This document shows, piece after piece, positions 46,243 through 57,761 of a stretch of DNA of 64,000 nt (its first letter is position 1; each line of letters begins with the position of its first letter). Position numbers and translations under genes: made by a program. The notes below the pieces were generated by a model that did no database searches, had not been told where the DNA came from, and saw only the letters and a list, made by a program, of their open reading frames with translations. Source of the stretch: Albugo candida (Eukaryota > Oomycota > Peronosporomycetes > Albuginales > Albuginaceae); contig CAJNAR010000152.1 of NCBI GenBank assembly GCA_905220665.1, positions 806,001 through 870,000 of the forward strand, read 5' to 3'.

Positions 46243-48387
46243 TTAATCGAAACTTCCGAATGTTACTTGAGCCATAGTCAGAGTTGGCTTCAACTTTACA
46301 ATCGCCAGTCTTTCTCGGTATTGCAGACCATAATTGACGGTCTCTCGCTGAGGCTTAGCGACATTCGATGGGGGTGTCGGTGGTCTGATGTCGAGAAGTT
46401 GGCTAGAATAACCAAGCATCATTCGATGAGCTGTAGCCACTTGTTCAGGATGCGGGCTTAGAGAAGGCTTCTTTTCACGATCCGAAAGTGCTAAATATCG
46501 TGCTTTGTCCGTCCCAACAATTCCAAAGCAATCTCTACCCTGGTGTTTAGCTCCTCTTAATGGAGGTAATGAGTGACTTCCATCTTCATTCCGGCGATGC
46601 TGCAAAGGCTCTACAAAACGCATTTGTTGCTCCTTCACTCCCTTTTCAGCCATTTCAAGAATTTCTTGAAACTTTTCATTTCGTGCGATTGATGACGATG
46701 GATATAATTGCACGAAATCGATCAAAGGAATTTGTTTGCATGCGTTGGCATCCTTTCTCCGACGATGAGATGACGAAGAAGATCTGGAAGATGTGGAGGA
46801 TGCAGGTCGCTGTTTCAGCTCCTGGATTCCATGACCATATTTGTCCACCAAACTAGCATTCAGTGCATCTTGCCTTCCATGAAATTTGTCGACAATCATG
46901 CCTACGTCGCTCAGCCGCTCAGGATTCACTTGCTCGTAATATTCCATCAAGGCAGAACGCAGCTGCATGTGAGTCAAGCACCGATTGTCATCTGAACGTT
47001 CTACATCCTGATTCAAACATTCAGTCAGATCGGACGCTGTAGAATCTCTAGGATTCCTATCGTTAAGCAGAGTGTCCGACTGCGTTCCATACAATCGCGT
47101 CCGAGAAGATTTCATTTTCTGTCGTTCCCAGGATTTTTGGTCGTCCGGAGATACACCGAGTACGTCGAACACTTGTGATATGAGCCGCTCTTTGACATTC
47201 CAATCAAGTGGCGAATCACATCCGAAACTCGGCAAATGATTCACTTCTAAAAGCCAAGGCTTCAGACCCTCGTCTACAAGAACATCCATCCCGAGGACTG
47301 AAAAGCAAGACGATCCGGTCTCCGATTCGTTTAATTCCAATTGTGGTACACTTGATGCACTCTGTGGTCTTGGTCGGTTTATCTGATTGTCCGGTTTTGT
47401 GTCATCAGAAAAAGCGCTCAAGTCTGAGGAAGCCGATTTGCGATGTTGCCCGTACTTGGCAAATGCGGATCGATATTCTTGAGCTAGGACTGGCTGCACC
47501 GCTAATATCGCTTTCAGACAGATATCACCAATTTGATCCCACAATTTTTCAACCTGTTCGACATTGTATTGTTCTTTGAGCCACTTGAAAAACCAGCGTA
47601 ACGACCGTTTATTACCAAAACCATCTTGCTGATTATCTTGATTCATTTCAAATTCGCTTGAGTGCTTGTTTACTGCGTAATTGGTCAGGTGCATGAATCG
47701 TTGATCCAAATTCCCTCCATTTGGAGTAACATAATCGGCTGTGCATAAACGCACAAGCCCGTCTTGAAACAAGTAGACTCGGAGAGGATCGCAGCTAGTG
47801 ACAAGTACGTAGATCCGTAAGTCAAACTTTTTATTGTCTAACAAAAGAGGCTTGGAGATATACTGCTGGGCAACCACGATATCGGCCGTCTGTAGCTGTT
47901 GCAGCTGCTTTGTCAGATACACACCACGGCCTTGGCACATGTGGTCAGGCTTGATGATAAAAGTTTTCTGACTCTTGCCTTCTTGGTTGAATTGGAGCGA
48001 GAAATCGCGAAGATCAAAAGGAAGAATCCAGGTTTTTGGACAGAAATCGTAATCTTTTGGATACAATTTCTTCATCCTCTCGAAGCTTCTCGCCAGCTTT
48101 GATTTGCGTGCTAGCACATTGGACATCCCTGGGAAATGATTCACCTTTTGGTAAGGCTGTAAGCGACGAAAAGTATCACAGAATTCAGGTACATCAATCC
48201 AATGAAGATTGCATGACGCGATCCTGTTCTTATCTTGTTCATCTGTGATCAACTTCCATCCTCGAGCACGTGCAATTTTGCGAACGACTTCATATTTGCA
48301 AAGCGTTAGATTGATGCTGACTCTATTTTTTCGCTTCGATTTTTTCATCAATTTGTGAACGGGATCATCAGAGACTGGCGTCATCAC
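46243..48387 (-). CDS. Tubulin polyglutamylase, TTLL6/TTLL13-like
   Basis: A single exon of 714 residues. The TTL catalytic domain runs from about residue 20 to 410: SINLTLCKYEVVRKIARARGW, HWIDV, NHFPGMSNVLARKSKLAR, FCPKTWILPFD, FIIKPDHMCQGRGVYLTK, VAQQYISKPLLLDNKKFDLR, YVLVTSCDPLRVYLFQDGLVR, MHLTNYAVNKHS and the metal-binding end VLGMDVLVDEGLKPWLLEVNHLPSFG. This spelling (CKYEVVR, FPGM, KPLLLDNKKFDLR) is that of TTLL6/13/4-type polyglutamylases, which add glutamate chains to tubulin tails, mostly on axonemes. The C-terminal 300 residues are low in complexity and Ser/Arg/Gln-rich. Convergent with the ankyrin-PDZ gene, 108 bases apart. Confidence 0.95.
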   Translation of the reverse strand: MMTPVSDDPVHKLMKKSKRKNRVSINLTLCKYEVVRKIARARGWKLITDEQDKNRIASCNLHWIDVPEFCDTFRRLQPYQKVNHFPGMSNVLARKSKLARSFERMKKLYPKDYDFCPKTWILPFDLRDFSLQFNQEGKSQKTFIIKPDHMCQGRGVYLTKQLQQLQTADIVVAQQYISKPLLLDNKKFDLRIYVLVTSCDPLRVYLFQDGLVRLCTADYVTPNGGNLDQRFMHLTNYAVNKHSSEFEMNQDNQQDGFGNKRSLRWFFKWLKEQYNVEQVEKLWDQIGDICLKAILAVQPVLAQEYRSAFAKYGQHRKSASSDLSAFSDDTKPDNQINRPRPQSASSVPQLELNESETGSSCFSVLGMDVLVDEGLKPWLLEVNHLPSFGCDSPLDWNVKERLISQVFDVLGVSPDDQKSWERQKMKSSRTRLYGTQSDTLLNDRNPRDSTASDLTECLNQDVERSDDNRCLTHMQLRSALMEYYEQVNPERLSDVGMIVDKFHGRQDALNASLVDKYGHGIQELKQRPASSTSSRSSSSSHRRRKDANACKQIPLIDFVQLYPSSSIARNEKFQEILEMAEKGVKEQQMRFVEPLQHRRNEDGSHSLPPLRGAKHQGRDCFGIVGTDKARYLALSDREKKPSLSPHPEQVATAHRMMLGYSSQLLDIRPPTPPSNVAKPQRETVNYGLQYRERLAIVKLKPTLTMAQVTFGSFD

Positions 48388-48634
48388 GCCGGCAACGAAA
48401 GCTATTAGTTAGTTTGTTACCGTCGAGAAGGTTGTAAACCTTTGATGCGCAGACTTGCATGCTGAGCTAAAAATACTGCGTGATCCGTTAGACGTTTGGG
48501 GTTTCACCCTGAATATACCAAAAGAGCACGCGATGTAGAATGAACAGAGACGGATACGAACAAAAGATTGATACTTGATGATTACGATTGGATCAGGAGC
48601 CCTACTGAATGCCTGTGCTGAGCAAAGACGAATT

Positions 48635-51600
48635 TCAAGCAACGTATAAAAGTCTCTGCTGGTTGCTCTCATGACGTTTCAGGAAGTCTTTGTCGATAAG
48701 AATCTCAACGTTTTGTTTGATCATCGCTGTGGATGGTGCGAATTGATTTTGTAGCATTCCAGTCAATTCAAGCTCGAGTTGAGGATACAAGACATCGCGG
48801 CGGGTCTTGAGTATTCGAACAATTGCTGCTTGTAATGTCATTTTCCTGTCCTCGACCATCTCTCGTCTTGTGGATTCCATGTTTCGGGGAGATTCTATCG
48901 GAGCACTGGGAACTGCCTAAAGAAACAAACATAATGAAGTGTGACGACAACTTTTCTGGATAGACCTACAGAAACACGTAGCTTTCGATGTTTGAAGTGA
49001 GAATTCAGTCTGTATCTGGTCTCATGCTCTTCTTGGACTCGAGTAAGAATTTTGGTCTATTTGAGATAAAATCAGTCGTTTGCTTATTTCTGAGCCAAGT
49101 CTTTACCTTCACGAGGCCATTGAAATGAGGGCGCAGATCTTTCGCCTCAATGTTTATTGTTTGTGCGATTTGATTCTCAGGGATTTCGAGATTGCTATTG
49201 TACTGAAATTATAAATGTCAGCAGTGCATTATAGGAAGGATAGGCGGCGTACCTGCAGTAATATCATTATTTGATAGAAACTGAGCACAAATTCGTATTG
49301 TTTCTCATAGCAATATGACTGCACGGTTCCATGCGACAAATGATACACAGGATCTAGCTTTCTTCCTGAACCTCTTTCTACATAAAATTCTCTAAAGAGA
49401 TTCTCGTACGCTTGCAGGATTTCTGGAAGTATCAACTGTTTGTCTAATGCAGTTGTTGCAATCGGCCAAGCACCAGCCGTTAGGACATTACACTGATATC
49501 TGATTTTTTTATGCAATGAGAGGGCCAAAGCTGTGTCTTCATCACGCTCTGATAGTACTCCTTCCTGTTCATGTATCCATGATTCAAAAGTGTTATTGAG
49601 TTCCTGCCGTTCACATCAGCAAAATATCGTGCATTCTGCAAAATCAGCATCAAAGATACCTTGCTAAGAAGTTTGTCCTTGAGCATCTTTTGTAATTTCG
49701 AAACAAAATCACAGCCGCAAGTTTCTCGCAACTTTTGTATAAGCAAAATTTCCATATCGTTTGCGACAGAGGTTTCTAGACATGCATGCATGTAAGAAAA
49801 CAGAAATATAATCTAAATGAATTCAGGATACCTCGGATCAACCGTTTCGCCAGATATTTTGCATAAAATTTCTTGAAAACATCCTTATCATTGAGCAGAG
49901 AAAATACGACGCTAATATTTTCAACTTTCCTTTCCATGGTATCTTCTAGATCGGGCTTGTCAACAAGTTTCAGCTTGGCGAAAGCGCTTGACTTTTTCTT
50001 TTTCTTCTCTGTGGTCATGAGATGATGAGCGTATTTTGCCAGAATCTCCGGGAGTTTGGCATGAGAATTGGCAAACGCTCGACACGCCTATTGTCCATGG
50101 TTTCCTCATTTGTACATGACTAATGGTAATAATCGTCCATAGAATACCTGATCCAGAGCTGTTCGCATCAATGAGTGAGAGTTGAAGGCACCGTGTATCA
50201 TTTTGTGGTATCGATTTCGAACTTGAACCAAAGCTTCAATGTATTCCTCTGGATGTTTAACTGTGCCATCATGCTCAAACTTTCGTACGACATCGAGCCC
50301 AATTCGCTCGATATACGCTTTCAAAATGCTCTAGATGTAGAAATACTGAGATGATGTCATGGAATAAAGTTCTCCATATCCTTACCTTAAATGAGATAAG
50401 AGTTTGGTCATTTGAGAGCTCTGAAAATAATAAAAATATACGCCGTAAATCTTCTGTTTGATTATTCCGCAAGAACGTCTCAACATGCTCGCAAATTCGC
50501 TCTGCATGATGTTCGACAAGCACTCGACAGCAAATTTTCCTTGCGTGCAGCATTGTGCTTCGCACAACTATCAAAATTCCAAGTAATGGCTCCATCTGAG
50601 CAAGCTTTTACTTACGTAGAATGTAAGCATCCTTCACATCGCTGCTGTTCTTGTCTGCATATAACCTCAACTATCTGGAGGTACTCGGCGATTGTGATTC
50701 TCGATAGCAGTTTCCCCGCCATAGTAGAATAATATGTATCCAGGTCCTATGACAATGAGTATAAGGACGATGATATGTCACGTATCTTTCCTCAATATCA
50801 CTTTTAGAAATGGCGACTCCAACTCATCACGATACACACTCAGAGGCTCTTGTTGACATGAACCCAGCGAATAGAGAGACTAGAAGATGAGCAAGTGCTT
50901 ATCATTGTAATAATGAAGCGAGTTTGCGAATAGTACCTCAACAACCCTCGAAATGTAATCGTTTCCGTCAACGAAGATGCTCTTCGAATCGCGTGCATTT
51001 CGAAATAATTGACTCACAGAATGAAATATTCGTGACCTGATCTTTAGGAATACAATATCGCTCCAAAGATGCATAGCGAGCTACCGTTTAATCGATATTA
51101 ATGACACTTGTCAAGCGTCTAGAGTTCTGTTTTGAGTACCTCATCGATAGTATAAACTCCTGGAATAGGTGCCTGGCCGGTCTCGGAGTGTGAATACTTG
51201 ATCCAAAATCTATTCTGCATGTTGTACCATTTTTCAATATCGCTCTGTATCAGTTGAATACAACCCACCAGATAGCGAAACAGCTCCGACGTGTAGCTCG
51301 TTCCGGTAACAAAAGCGTTAAATTGGGTGCAATAGTGCTCCAAGAACTCGGTGTCACCACTAATACTACTGATCTCCTGCTTCACAAACATTCCTCCATC
51401 AGTTCGCGAGACTACTTTCGTGTATATATCATGCTTAGCTGCAAAGCACAATTCCAGATGCGATGCAAGCAATCCCCGTAGACGAAAGTAGAGCACTTCG
51501 CCCTGCGGAGCACCGGGAGCCGTACACACTTTATAAATGCCACTACGAAAGTATGTGAATTGCTAAGGTCACCGCAAAACTCCAGGACTTACGTATACAT

Positions 51601-51772
51601 CTCAACCCATCTTTCGTGAGTTAGTGTCTGGGGGACAGCGGAAACCAGAGAGAGTAAGGATGGCTCAATATTTTTCCATAAGACCTCGATATCAATCTAC
51701 AAAAGTATTTATGTATGTATCAGAATTGTAATCGTAAGATGCAAGAACCGCTGAAGCCTTTAAAAGTGACAT
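48635..51772 (-). CDS. Cullin, CUL1-like
   Basis: Fourteen exons: complement(51749..51772, 51593..51696, 51140..51542, 50937..51080, 50802..50879, 50616..50746, 50386..50557, 50148..50330, 49832..50087, 49660..49775, 49253..49603, 49107..49202, 48970..49056, 48635..48916), 808 residues. Typical pieces: IDIEVLWKNIEP at the start, YLQIVEVICRQEQQRCEGCLHST, the cullin core VFSLLNDKDVFKKFYAKYLAKRL, CGCDFVSKLQKMLKD, NVLTAGAWP, GSGRKLDPVYHLS, and the C-terminal winged helix IVRILKTRRDV with the lysine that takes NEDD8, ending LLYVA. Cullin-1 scaffolds SCF ubiquitin ligases, holding SKP1/F-box proteins at one end and RBX1 at the other. The first exon has only eight codons. CUL2-like assignment is possible. 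Confidence 0.88.
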
Positions 51773-51905
51773 ATTGCTAGATCTTTGAATGTGGAAGCTA
51801 TTTATTTCGAAAAGAAAACAATACGATACCTCTTTCTTCTCATAGCGAACTTAGGCGCTCGAATATAGTAATACCAAGCCTCACCTTTTGATCTCTGCGC
51901 TTCGT

Positions 51906-53346
51906 CTATCCTATCTGCTTTAAGGAAAGAGATGTCTTCTGATTTGCGCGATGTTTCTTCGACCTGAGATGTTCCTGCCACTGAACGATTCCCAAAAACC
52001 TACGGCTTCCACAAGCTTCACATGTGTTTTCGATCCATTTATCTTCGCTATTTTGCTGGTCCAAAGGATCGCTCTTCATTTCTTGTATCGTTTTGTGTTG
52101 TGCTATCGTTTCGCCTTTCAGAAAGCTCTGTGCGATTCGAATTGCAGGTTTCGCGACAGTTTCATGCCACTGGTCAAGATTGGTTGTGTCCAGGGAGTAA
52201 ACCGGAATGTTTCGGTTGATGAATTTGTTGCGTATCCACGCAAGCTGACGTCGCGCATATTGTCTTGTCGCAATATTGAGCAATTGTATACACTTGGCTA
52301 GTTCGGAGTTGAGCTCGTTTGTTGAATAAGATCCAGACTCATCAGCTCGAAGATAGCTCTCGAATTCCTTGTACCCAATGGCTTGCAAGATTCCTGTTCT
52401 CGAACCTTCTTCTAATAATTTGTTTGGCTCACAGTCGAGTGACTTCACTTGAGCTCGTAAAGATTTCAGTTCATCAATTAGACCTAATTGCATCATGTTG
52501 TCTACTCTAGACTCCAAGTTTCAGTCAGTCCAGACAAGCAAAATATGCTGCCCTTAACGTACCGTTTCTCAAGACGAGCTAGAAGCGTCTCATGCTGACA
52601 ATGCAGCATCAATGCACTTGCATCGAACAATCTCTGTGCATTCTTGCGGCTATTTTGCTGCTCGTCGAGAAGATCGCTTTGTCGTTTGCCTGTCTGATAC
52701 AACACTTCGAGTCCGCGTCGGACACGACGGGTATTGTTGATATGAAGACGACTTGCCATGACTGGATCTAATTCTTGGAGCTTTTTAAACATCTGCTTTG
52801 CAGATAGTGATTTCTACGCATGCACAGTATCATACTAATTTGACAGTGCATGATTCGATATTACCAGCGTGTTCAATCCTGCTTGATCCTTCGTCCCTTG
52901 TACACACTCTTCGTCAAGCAGTTGCGAGTTCCATAGTATTGACTGAGTATAGTACATTGTTCCACCAACAATGATGGGGACTTTGTTCCGAGATAAGATT
53001 TGATCGATCACCTTCAGCGCTTGTTGCTTGTAATGGTTGACATCGATAGCATCTGTCGGTTCGATAATATCAAATAAATGATGCGGAATCCCTTCTTTCT
53101 CTTCTTCAGTAATCTTGGCTGTTGCAATATCCAGTCCTCGATACATCTTTGCACATCACTGTCTAAAAGCTCGATTGCTTATCATTGAGTAATTGTTACC
53201 TGCATAGCGTCCGAGTTGATAATCTCTCCATTGACGGCTTTTGCGACTTCGATCGACAATTTTGTTTTACCAACACCCGTGGTCCCAACAATCACGAGAA
53301 CTTTGCGCAGCTTTGTGAAATTGGCGTCTGGTAACTTTGAAAGCAT
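51906..53346 (-). CDS. tRNA dimethylallyltransferase (IPT, MOD5/TRIT1/MiaA family)
   Basis: Four exons complement(53200..53346, 52865..53146, 52563..52813, 51906..52506) give 426 residues. Motifs: P-loop [80 protein letters not shown], then [29 protein letters not shown] and [13 protein letters not shown]. The C-terminus adds a C2H2 matrin-type zinc finger (CEACG ... HLRSKKH), as in eukaryotic TRIT1/MOD5. The enzyme puts a dimethylallyl group on A37 next to the anticodon, in cytosol or mitochondria. The third junction was placed at an acceptor giving EKRVDNM, the family consensus. With TRM9 at 2.0-2.9 kb this window has two anticodon-loop modification genes. Confidence 0.94.
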
Positions 53347-53676
53347 CGTCTCCTAATCGCTGTTCATACTCCTAATCTCTAATCACCTTCTATTTATGCT
53401 TGAATCAGTTTAGCCTCCATACTTCATTCATTATGAATCCATGCTTTTTGTTCTTTTGGTCATTGTAACGATTTTCATATCTGTTGTCAACTTCTGTGCA
53501 ATAGATTTTGTGAGATCCTTCATGCTCAACAGCGTCGACATTTACTGTGTGTTTTATGCAAACAGTCGAGAAATGCATTTATCTCTGATCACGATGAACT
53601 TGTGCTTATGCAAGCTGATAGATGACTCTTTCTATTCACATTATTGCAATAAAATCACGACAACAAAAATCATCAA

Positions 53677-54240
53677 TCAAGTGAGTGAAGGCTCTGTTCG
53701 AGGAAATGAGCTGGATGAGATCAAATCACCGAAAAAGCGAATATCTTATCACAACATAGTGCCCAAACCGTTCCTGAAGCAATCGGTAGTATTGAGCAAC
53801 ACGACATCCTTCGAATCACGACAATAGAATCCTTTTCGATACTGTTGTCACCATCCATGTTGTCTGAACTAGTTTCCATTGTCGTGATTTGAAGGATGTC
53901 GTGTTGCTCAATATTACCGATTGCTTCAGGAACAGTTTGGACAGTATGTTGTGATAAGACATTTACTCTATCGTTGATTTGATTTAATGAGACTATTTCG
54001 TCGATAAATTGTGTCACCACCATTTTTGAAATTTCCACATCCACCTCACCCATAAAACAGATCCTTCACTCACCTTGGACGATGTTTTTGTTTTCGTGAT
54101 TTTCTTCTTCATCGTCTTTGACGGTGCTGTCTTATTTGTAGTCCAACTTGGAAGCCTTTTCAAAGCTGTTGTCACCATCCATGTTGTCTCAACTAGTTTC
54201 CATTGTCGTGATTCGAAGGATGTCGTGTTGCGCAATACTA
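53677..54240. repeat. Cluster of imperfect inverted and direct repeats derived from a protein-coding-like unit
   Basis: A segment at about 53744..53825 recurs in reverse complement at about 53879..53960 with a few mismatches and a 53-base spacer, making a long hairpin. A second, roughly 90-base unit at 53827..53917 recurs in the same orientation at about 54151..54240. A 16-20 base piece (GTGAGTGAAGG...CTGTT) at 53682 recurs inverted near 54060-54077. Read on the coding side, the copies encode related peptides: QTVPEAIG.IEQHDILRITT, then METS.DNMDGDNS. One copy is on the plus strand and two on the minus; the outermost has TGA and TAA inside. This looks like a decayed tandem-repeat gene, rearranged by inversion. 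Confidence 0.65.
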
Positions 54241-54735
54241 CGAATAATAGTGTGTTCTACAGAGAAATTACTTTGTTGCTTCCTTTCTCTGTATTATTTA
54301 GATACTTGCCAGCGAAGATTACATTGATAGCATTCAGTCGCTCAATCTTCCACATGGCTTCATGAAAAGATTTTGTTTGGCATATAGTTCGTCTGCGGAA
54401 AGGCATACAGCTTTTTCACCTCATTGGCTTCGCTATGAGGAATCGTATATGAAGCAGTCTTCATGCATGGCACGAACAGGAGAATAGCGATGCACAATGT
54501 CAAGTTTAGTTATATAGGTATTTTGTTACAAGAGTCGTGGAGTATCAAGGACATGCAACGAGGTTCTGACGCAGCACAAGCTCGCTACTAAAGGTGCAGA
54601 ATATATTGATTGAGAATATTATAAAACTCTGTTTTATCAGATAACTGATTTGGGCGGAAGGATGGAATTATATCAAAGCATAAATTTGATGATTTTCCTT
54701 CTCATGAAGAACCAGCTTGACTATATTAAGTTTTA
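54241..54735. other. Intergenic region upstream of the carboxypeptidase gene
   Basis: No ORF above background and no repeat beyond those described to the left. The last 150 bases are AT-rich and probably contain the promoter of the carboxypeptidase gene. Confidence 0.5.
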
Positions 54736-56274
54736 ATGAGAAGTCGCAAGATGATTATTTCATGTGTGATCGTGACTTTGGGAATCCTGCTTTTGTATCT
54801 GCCTTCTACGAGAAATGAAGCAATGCTTTGCGGAGAGCAAGAAAAGAAAGAAGCAGGGTACCTCGATGAACTCAACTACTTGTTCTATCACGCACGTTAT
54901 TCGGAAACAAGTCGCGACCTGATACCAGTGGTAATTTGGCTTTCCGGAGGACCAGGTTGCTCAAGTATGATTGGCGCCATTTTCGAAAACGGCCCCTGTA
55001 TGTATGACGAAGAAACCAGAAGATTTCATCCGAATCCATTCTCATGGTCTAACGCTGCCCATCTTATTTATATCGATCAGCCGTATGGCACTGGCTTCAG
55101 CAAAAGAAAGCTAGTACCTTTACGTTCGTGGAACAATCAGATTGCTGCGGAACACCTTCGCAAATTCATTGAATCTTTCTTTAGACTTCACTCCGAACTT
55201 CAAAAAAGCAGCTTGTACATTTTTGGAGAGAGCTACGCCGGTCATTTTGTTCCGGACATCGCGGTACATTTGCTGAACTCAGACATGACTCGTTGGAGTC
55301 CTGTATTGAAGGGAATAGCAATTGGGAATGGTTTTGTGTCTGCACGTGCTATAATGAGCTCGTACGTAGAGTACTCTCGCCACAATGATTATCACGTGGA
55401 CTTTCTGGCAAGTGAGGCTGAAAGTCTAGAGCAAAACTTGCTTGGGTGTATCGATTTTATCAACGACTGCATGCCGTTCATGACGTCCGAACATAGAAAT
55501 TGTGCCGATGCAACAGTTTGCTCCGAAGCCGAGAATAAAGTATGGCAAGCAATTACTAAATCTGGCAAAAATTATTACGACCTCCGACGAACATGTTCTA
55601 TTGAAGACTCCAGCGGTCTTTGTTACGAGTTTGATGCTCTACAATCTTTGATGAACAAACCATCTGTAAGAACCTACTTCAGATCAAATGGAGCTCAAAC
55701 TTGGCGGGTGTGCAACGAAGAAGTATATCGGGATGGTGCAAGTGCTGATTTTTTTCAAGAGAGTGAGTATGAAGTCGCGCACTTGCTCAATTCTGGTGTT
55801 CGAGTGCTTGTTTATGCTGGAGACGCAGACGCTGTCTGTAATTGGGTCGCGCAGTACAACTGGACACAAAACCTAGAATGGAAGCATTCAGATAGTTTCA
55901 GACGCTCGCGGACAAATAATTGGATGATAGATGGTGCAATCGCAGGAACATTTCGATCATCGTATAATTTAACGTTTGTTCGTGTAAAGAATGCAGGACA
56001 TGTAAGTGATGCTTATCAAAAAAGGATGTATCCTAATCACTCTATGATAGATGGTCCCTCACGATCAACCCAAAGTAGCACTACCTCTTCTGGAGAGCTT
56101 CATCACGGATTCCGATCTGAGCAATCAATAAAGACGGTAGTTTTTAACCAGAAAGTTCACAACGGGTGTTATCCGAAACAAACAAGTCATCGTCTTGATA
56201 ATTACACGATCGCAAAATCGGTGCATGCTACTCACAATAAGACAGCACTCGAATCAAGTACAAAAAAAAGCTAG
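54736..56274 (+). CDS. Serine carboxypeptidase (S10 family), membrane-anchored or secreted
   Basis: A single exon of 512 residues. The N-terminus has a hydrophobic segment after a basic start (MRSRKMIISCVIVTLGILLL), a signal peptide or signal anchor. S10 motifs follow: VIWLSGGPGCSSMIGAIFENGPC, YIDQPYGTGFS, the nucleophile in FGESYAGHFVPDIA, GIAIGNGFV, the Asp in VLVYAGDADAVCNW and the His in VKNAGHVSDAYQ, so the triad is complete. Several Asn-x-Ser/Thr sites (NWT, NLT, NHS, NYT, NKT) suit a secreted glycoprotein. Such enzymes remove C-terminal residues in vacuole, Golgi (KEX1-type) or outside the cell. The last 80 residues after the His motif are low in complexity and not family-typical. Confidence 0.93.
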   Translation: MRSRKMIISCVIVTLGILLLYLPSTRNEAMLCGEQEKKEAGYLDELNYLFYHARYSETSRDLIPVVIWLSGGPGCSSMIGAIFENGPCMYDEETRRFHPNPFSWSNAAHLIYIDQPYGTGFSKRKLVPLRSWNNQIAAEHLRKFIESFFRLHSELQKSSLYIFGESYAGHFVPDIAVHLLNSDMTRWSPVLKGIAIGNGFVSARAIMSSYVEYSRHNDYHVDFLASEAESLEQNLLGCIDFINDCMPFMTSEHRNCADATVCSEAENKVWQAITKSGKNYYDLRRTCSIEDSSGLCYEFDALQSLMNKPSVRTYFRSNGAQTWRVCNEEVYRDGASADFFQESEYEVAHLLNSGVRVLVYAGDADAVCNWVAQYNWTQNLEWKHSDSFRRSRTNNWMIDGAIAGTFRSSYNLTFVRVKNAGHVSDAYQKRMYPNHSMIDGPSRSTQSSTTSSGELHHGFRSEQSIKTVVFNQKVHNGCYPKQTSHRLDNYTIAKSVHATHNKTALESSTKKS

Positions 56275-56826
56275 GTAACAAACTGTATACGTTCCGGTTC
56301 AAAACTGGACCAAGGCTAAGTATGAGTGATTAGTTTTGGAGTACACAGAACTGGCACTCGGGATCCCAATCTGAGGCTCTACTTAGACATTTAGGAATGT
56401 AAAGAAAAACAAAAGATAAACTCCATTTGATTCCTCGACAGCTACTTTGGAGCTAGAATGTCACGGTCAAAGCATCACTTCCCACCTCTTTCAGGCGATT
56501 CACATTGAGTTTGTTACAAGGCCGAAATAAGAATATTCCGTCGTCACGTCAAGATTGCGCAAAAATGCTTAGATATTTGGTGATCAAATTCTGCTGAAGC
56601 CGTGTTAGAGATAGCCGACGGTAATGTGCTCGATAAGAGGATGATAACGTTTGCTGGAGGCTGATCATAGGATCTGAGCGATTTTTTTGGTAGAAGCGGT
56701 GACCGAATTAATGTACCTCCTCGATATATGTCTTTTTAAGCGTTCGGACTATCGTAGAAGCACTTGTTTATGATTTTATCTGTAATAAATAGCATATGGC
56801 ATAGCTGTGATCTTGACCGGACGATG
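56275..56826. other. Intergenic region, nothing recognised
   Basis: About 550 bases between two convergent genes. Short frames only; no tRNA-like fold, repeat or motif seen. Confidence 0.5.
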
Positions 56827-57761
56827 TCAATGAACTTTGTTCTTCACATAGAATGTCAATAATGCGAGGCAGATCTACGATAACAACAGAAGCACATTAG
56901 ACTATGCAATGATCTTGCAAAGTTGCAATCACTAACAAAAACGAATACGCCAATTGATATTGTCATTTTCATATTTTGTATCCACAGGTGTCGTCGAAGG
57001 CTCTTGCTAGATTCTGCAAAAGCTGCGGACTGCGAACTGTAAAGCGATTTCATCAATTTTTACCGGGCCATTCAAGTAAAAGCGGCTCTGAAAGACACAG
57101 ACCTGAGTTGATCCGATTTGTCCACCAGCAGCTCAATTTTGTCCCCTCTATCCAGCACTTTTTCTACAAGCAGGTTGAAGATTCGCAGAAGAATAAGCAG
57201 CATTCTTCTCACGCAAATTTTGGTGCATATTGTCTTTGACTTTTTCCATATCGGCCTGCAAAGCACGCAATTTATCTTGTCCTCCATCAGTCGAAAAGAT
57301 TTTCTGTTGAGCAGAGTAAAAGAAGAAGATCTCAAAAATAAAGCAACCATTCTTCATACCATTTGATTTTCTAAAGTAGGTGCGAAATCCCGATTCATAT
57401 CCAGTGCAAGCTTTGTAGCTTTGCCTCTTATCCCAAATTCATTTTCGAAAAGTTGATTGATGTATTTAAGGAAAAGTGCAGCTGATCTAAGAAAGAGAGA
57501 TGACAACATGGACACAGGTACTTTTTGAAAAAATTACTGCTTTCCAAAAGTTCGAGTTGTCACGCAGATGTACACGACTTCGTCGCACACGCGATAGCTG
57601 TATGTTTTGGTCTCGTACTCAACAGACTCGGTAGAGTTACTATTAAACTCAAGCTTCTTGACTAGTTTGTGTGCTATATCGCTCATCTTTTTATCGCCAT
57701 TCGTATTGTGTTCTGCCAAAGAGCAGCTTTTGTTAGCAATAAGACAGTAGAGTATTGTCAT
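56827..57761 (-). CDS. Longin R-SNARE, VAMP7/VAMP71-like
   Basis: Six exons complement(57538..57761, 57360..57486, 57213..57303, 57103..57163, 56937..57036, 56827..56874) give 216 residues, the usual VAMP7 size. The start MTILYCLIANKSCSLAEH is the longin domain start; the ATG at 57845 is upstream in frame but gives an atypical extension. Then YSYRVCDEVVYICVTTRTFGK, FLKYINQLFENEFG, LQADMEKVKDNMHQNLQKVL, DRGDKIELLVDKSDQL (the SNARE motif, with R as the central layer residue in DRGD), WIQNMKMT and a C-terminal membrane anchor ISIGVFVFICLALLTFYV. It should mediate fusion at endosome or vacuole. Every exon boundary was fixed by frame and family fit. Confidence 0.9.

Noticed and set aside
53441..53827. 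128-codon plus-strand ORF next to the repeat cluster
   Set aside because: Begins in AT-rich intergenic DNA and ends inside the inverted repeat; its composition is not protein-like and there is no motif.
54014..54235. 73-codon minus-strand ORF within the repeats
   Set aside because: It is an out-of-frame reading of the decayed repeat unit; the frame matching the other copy has stops.
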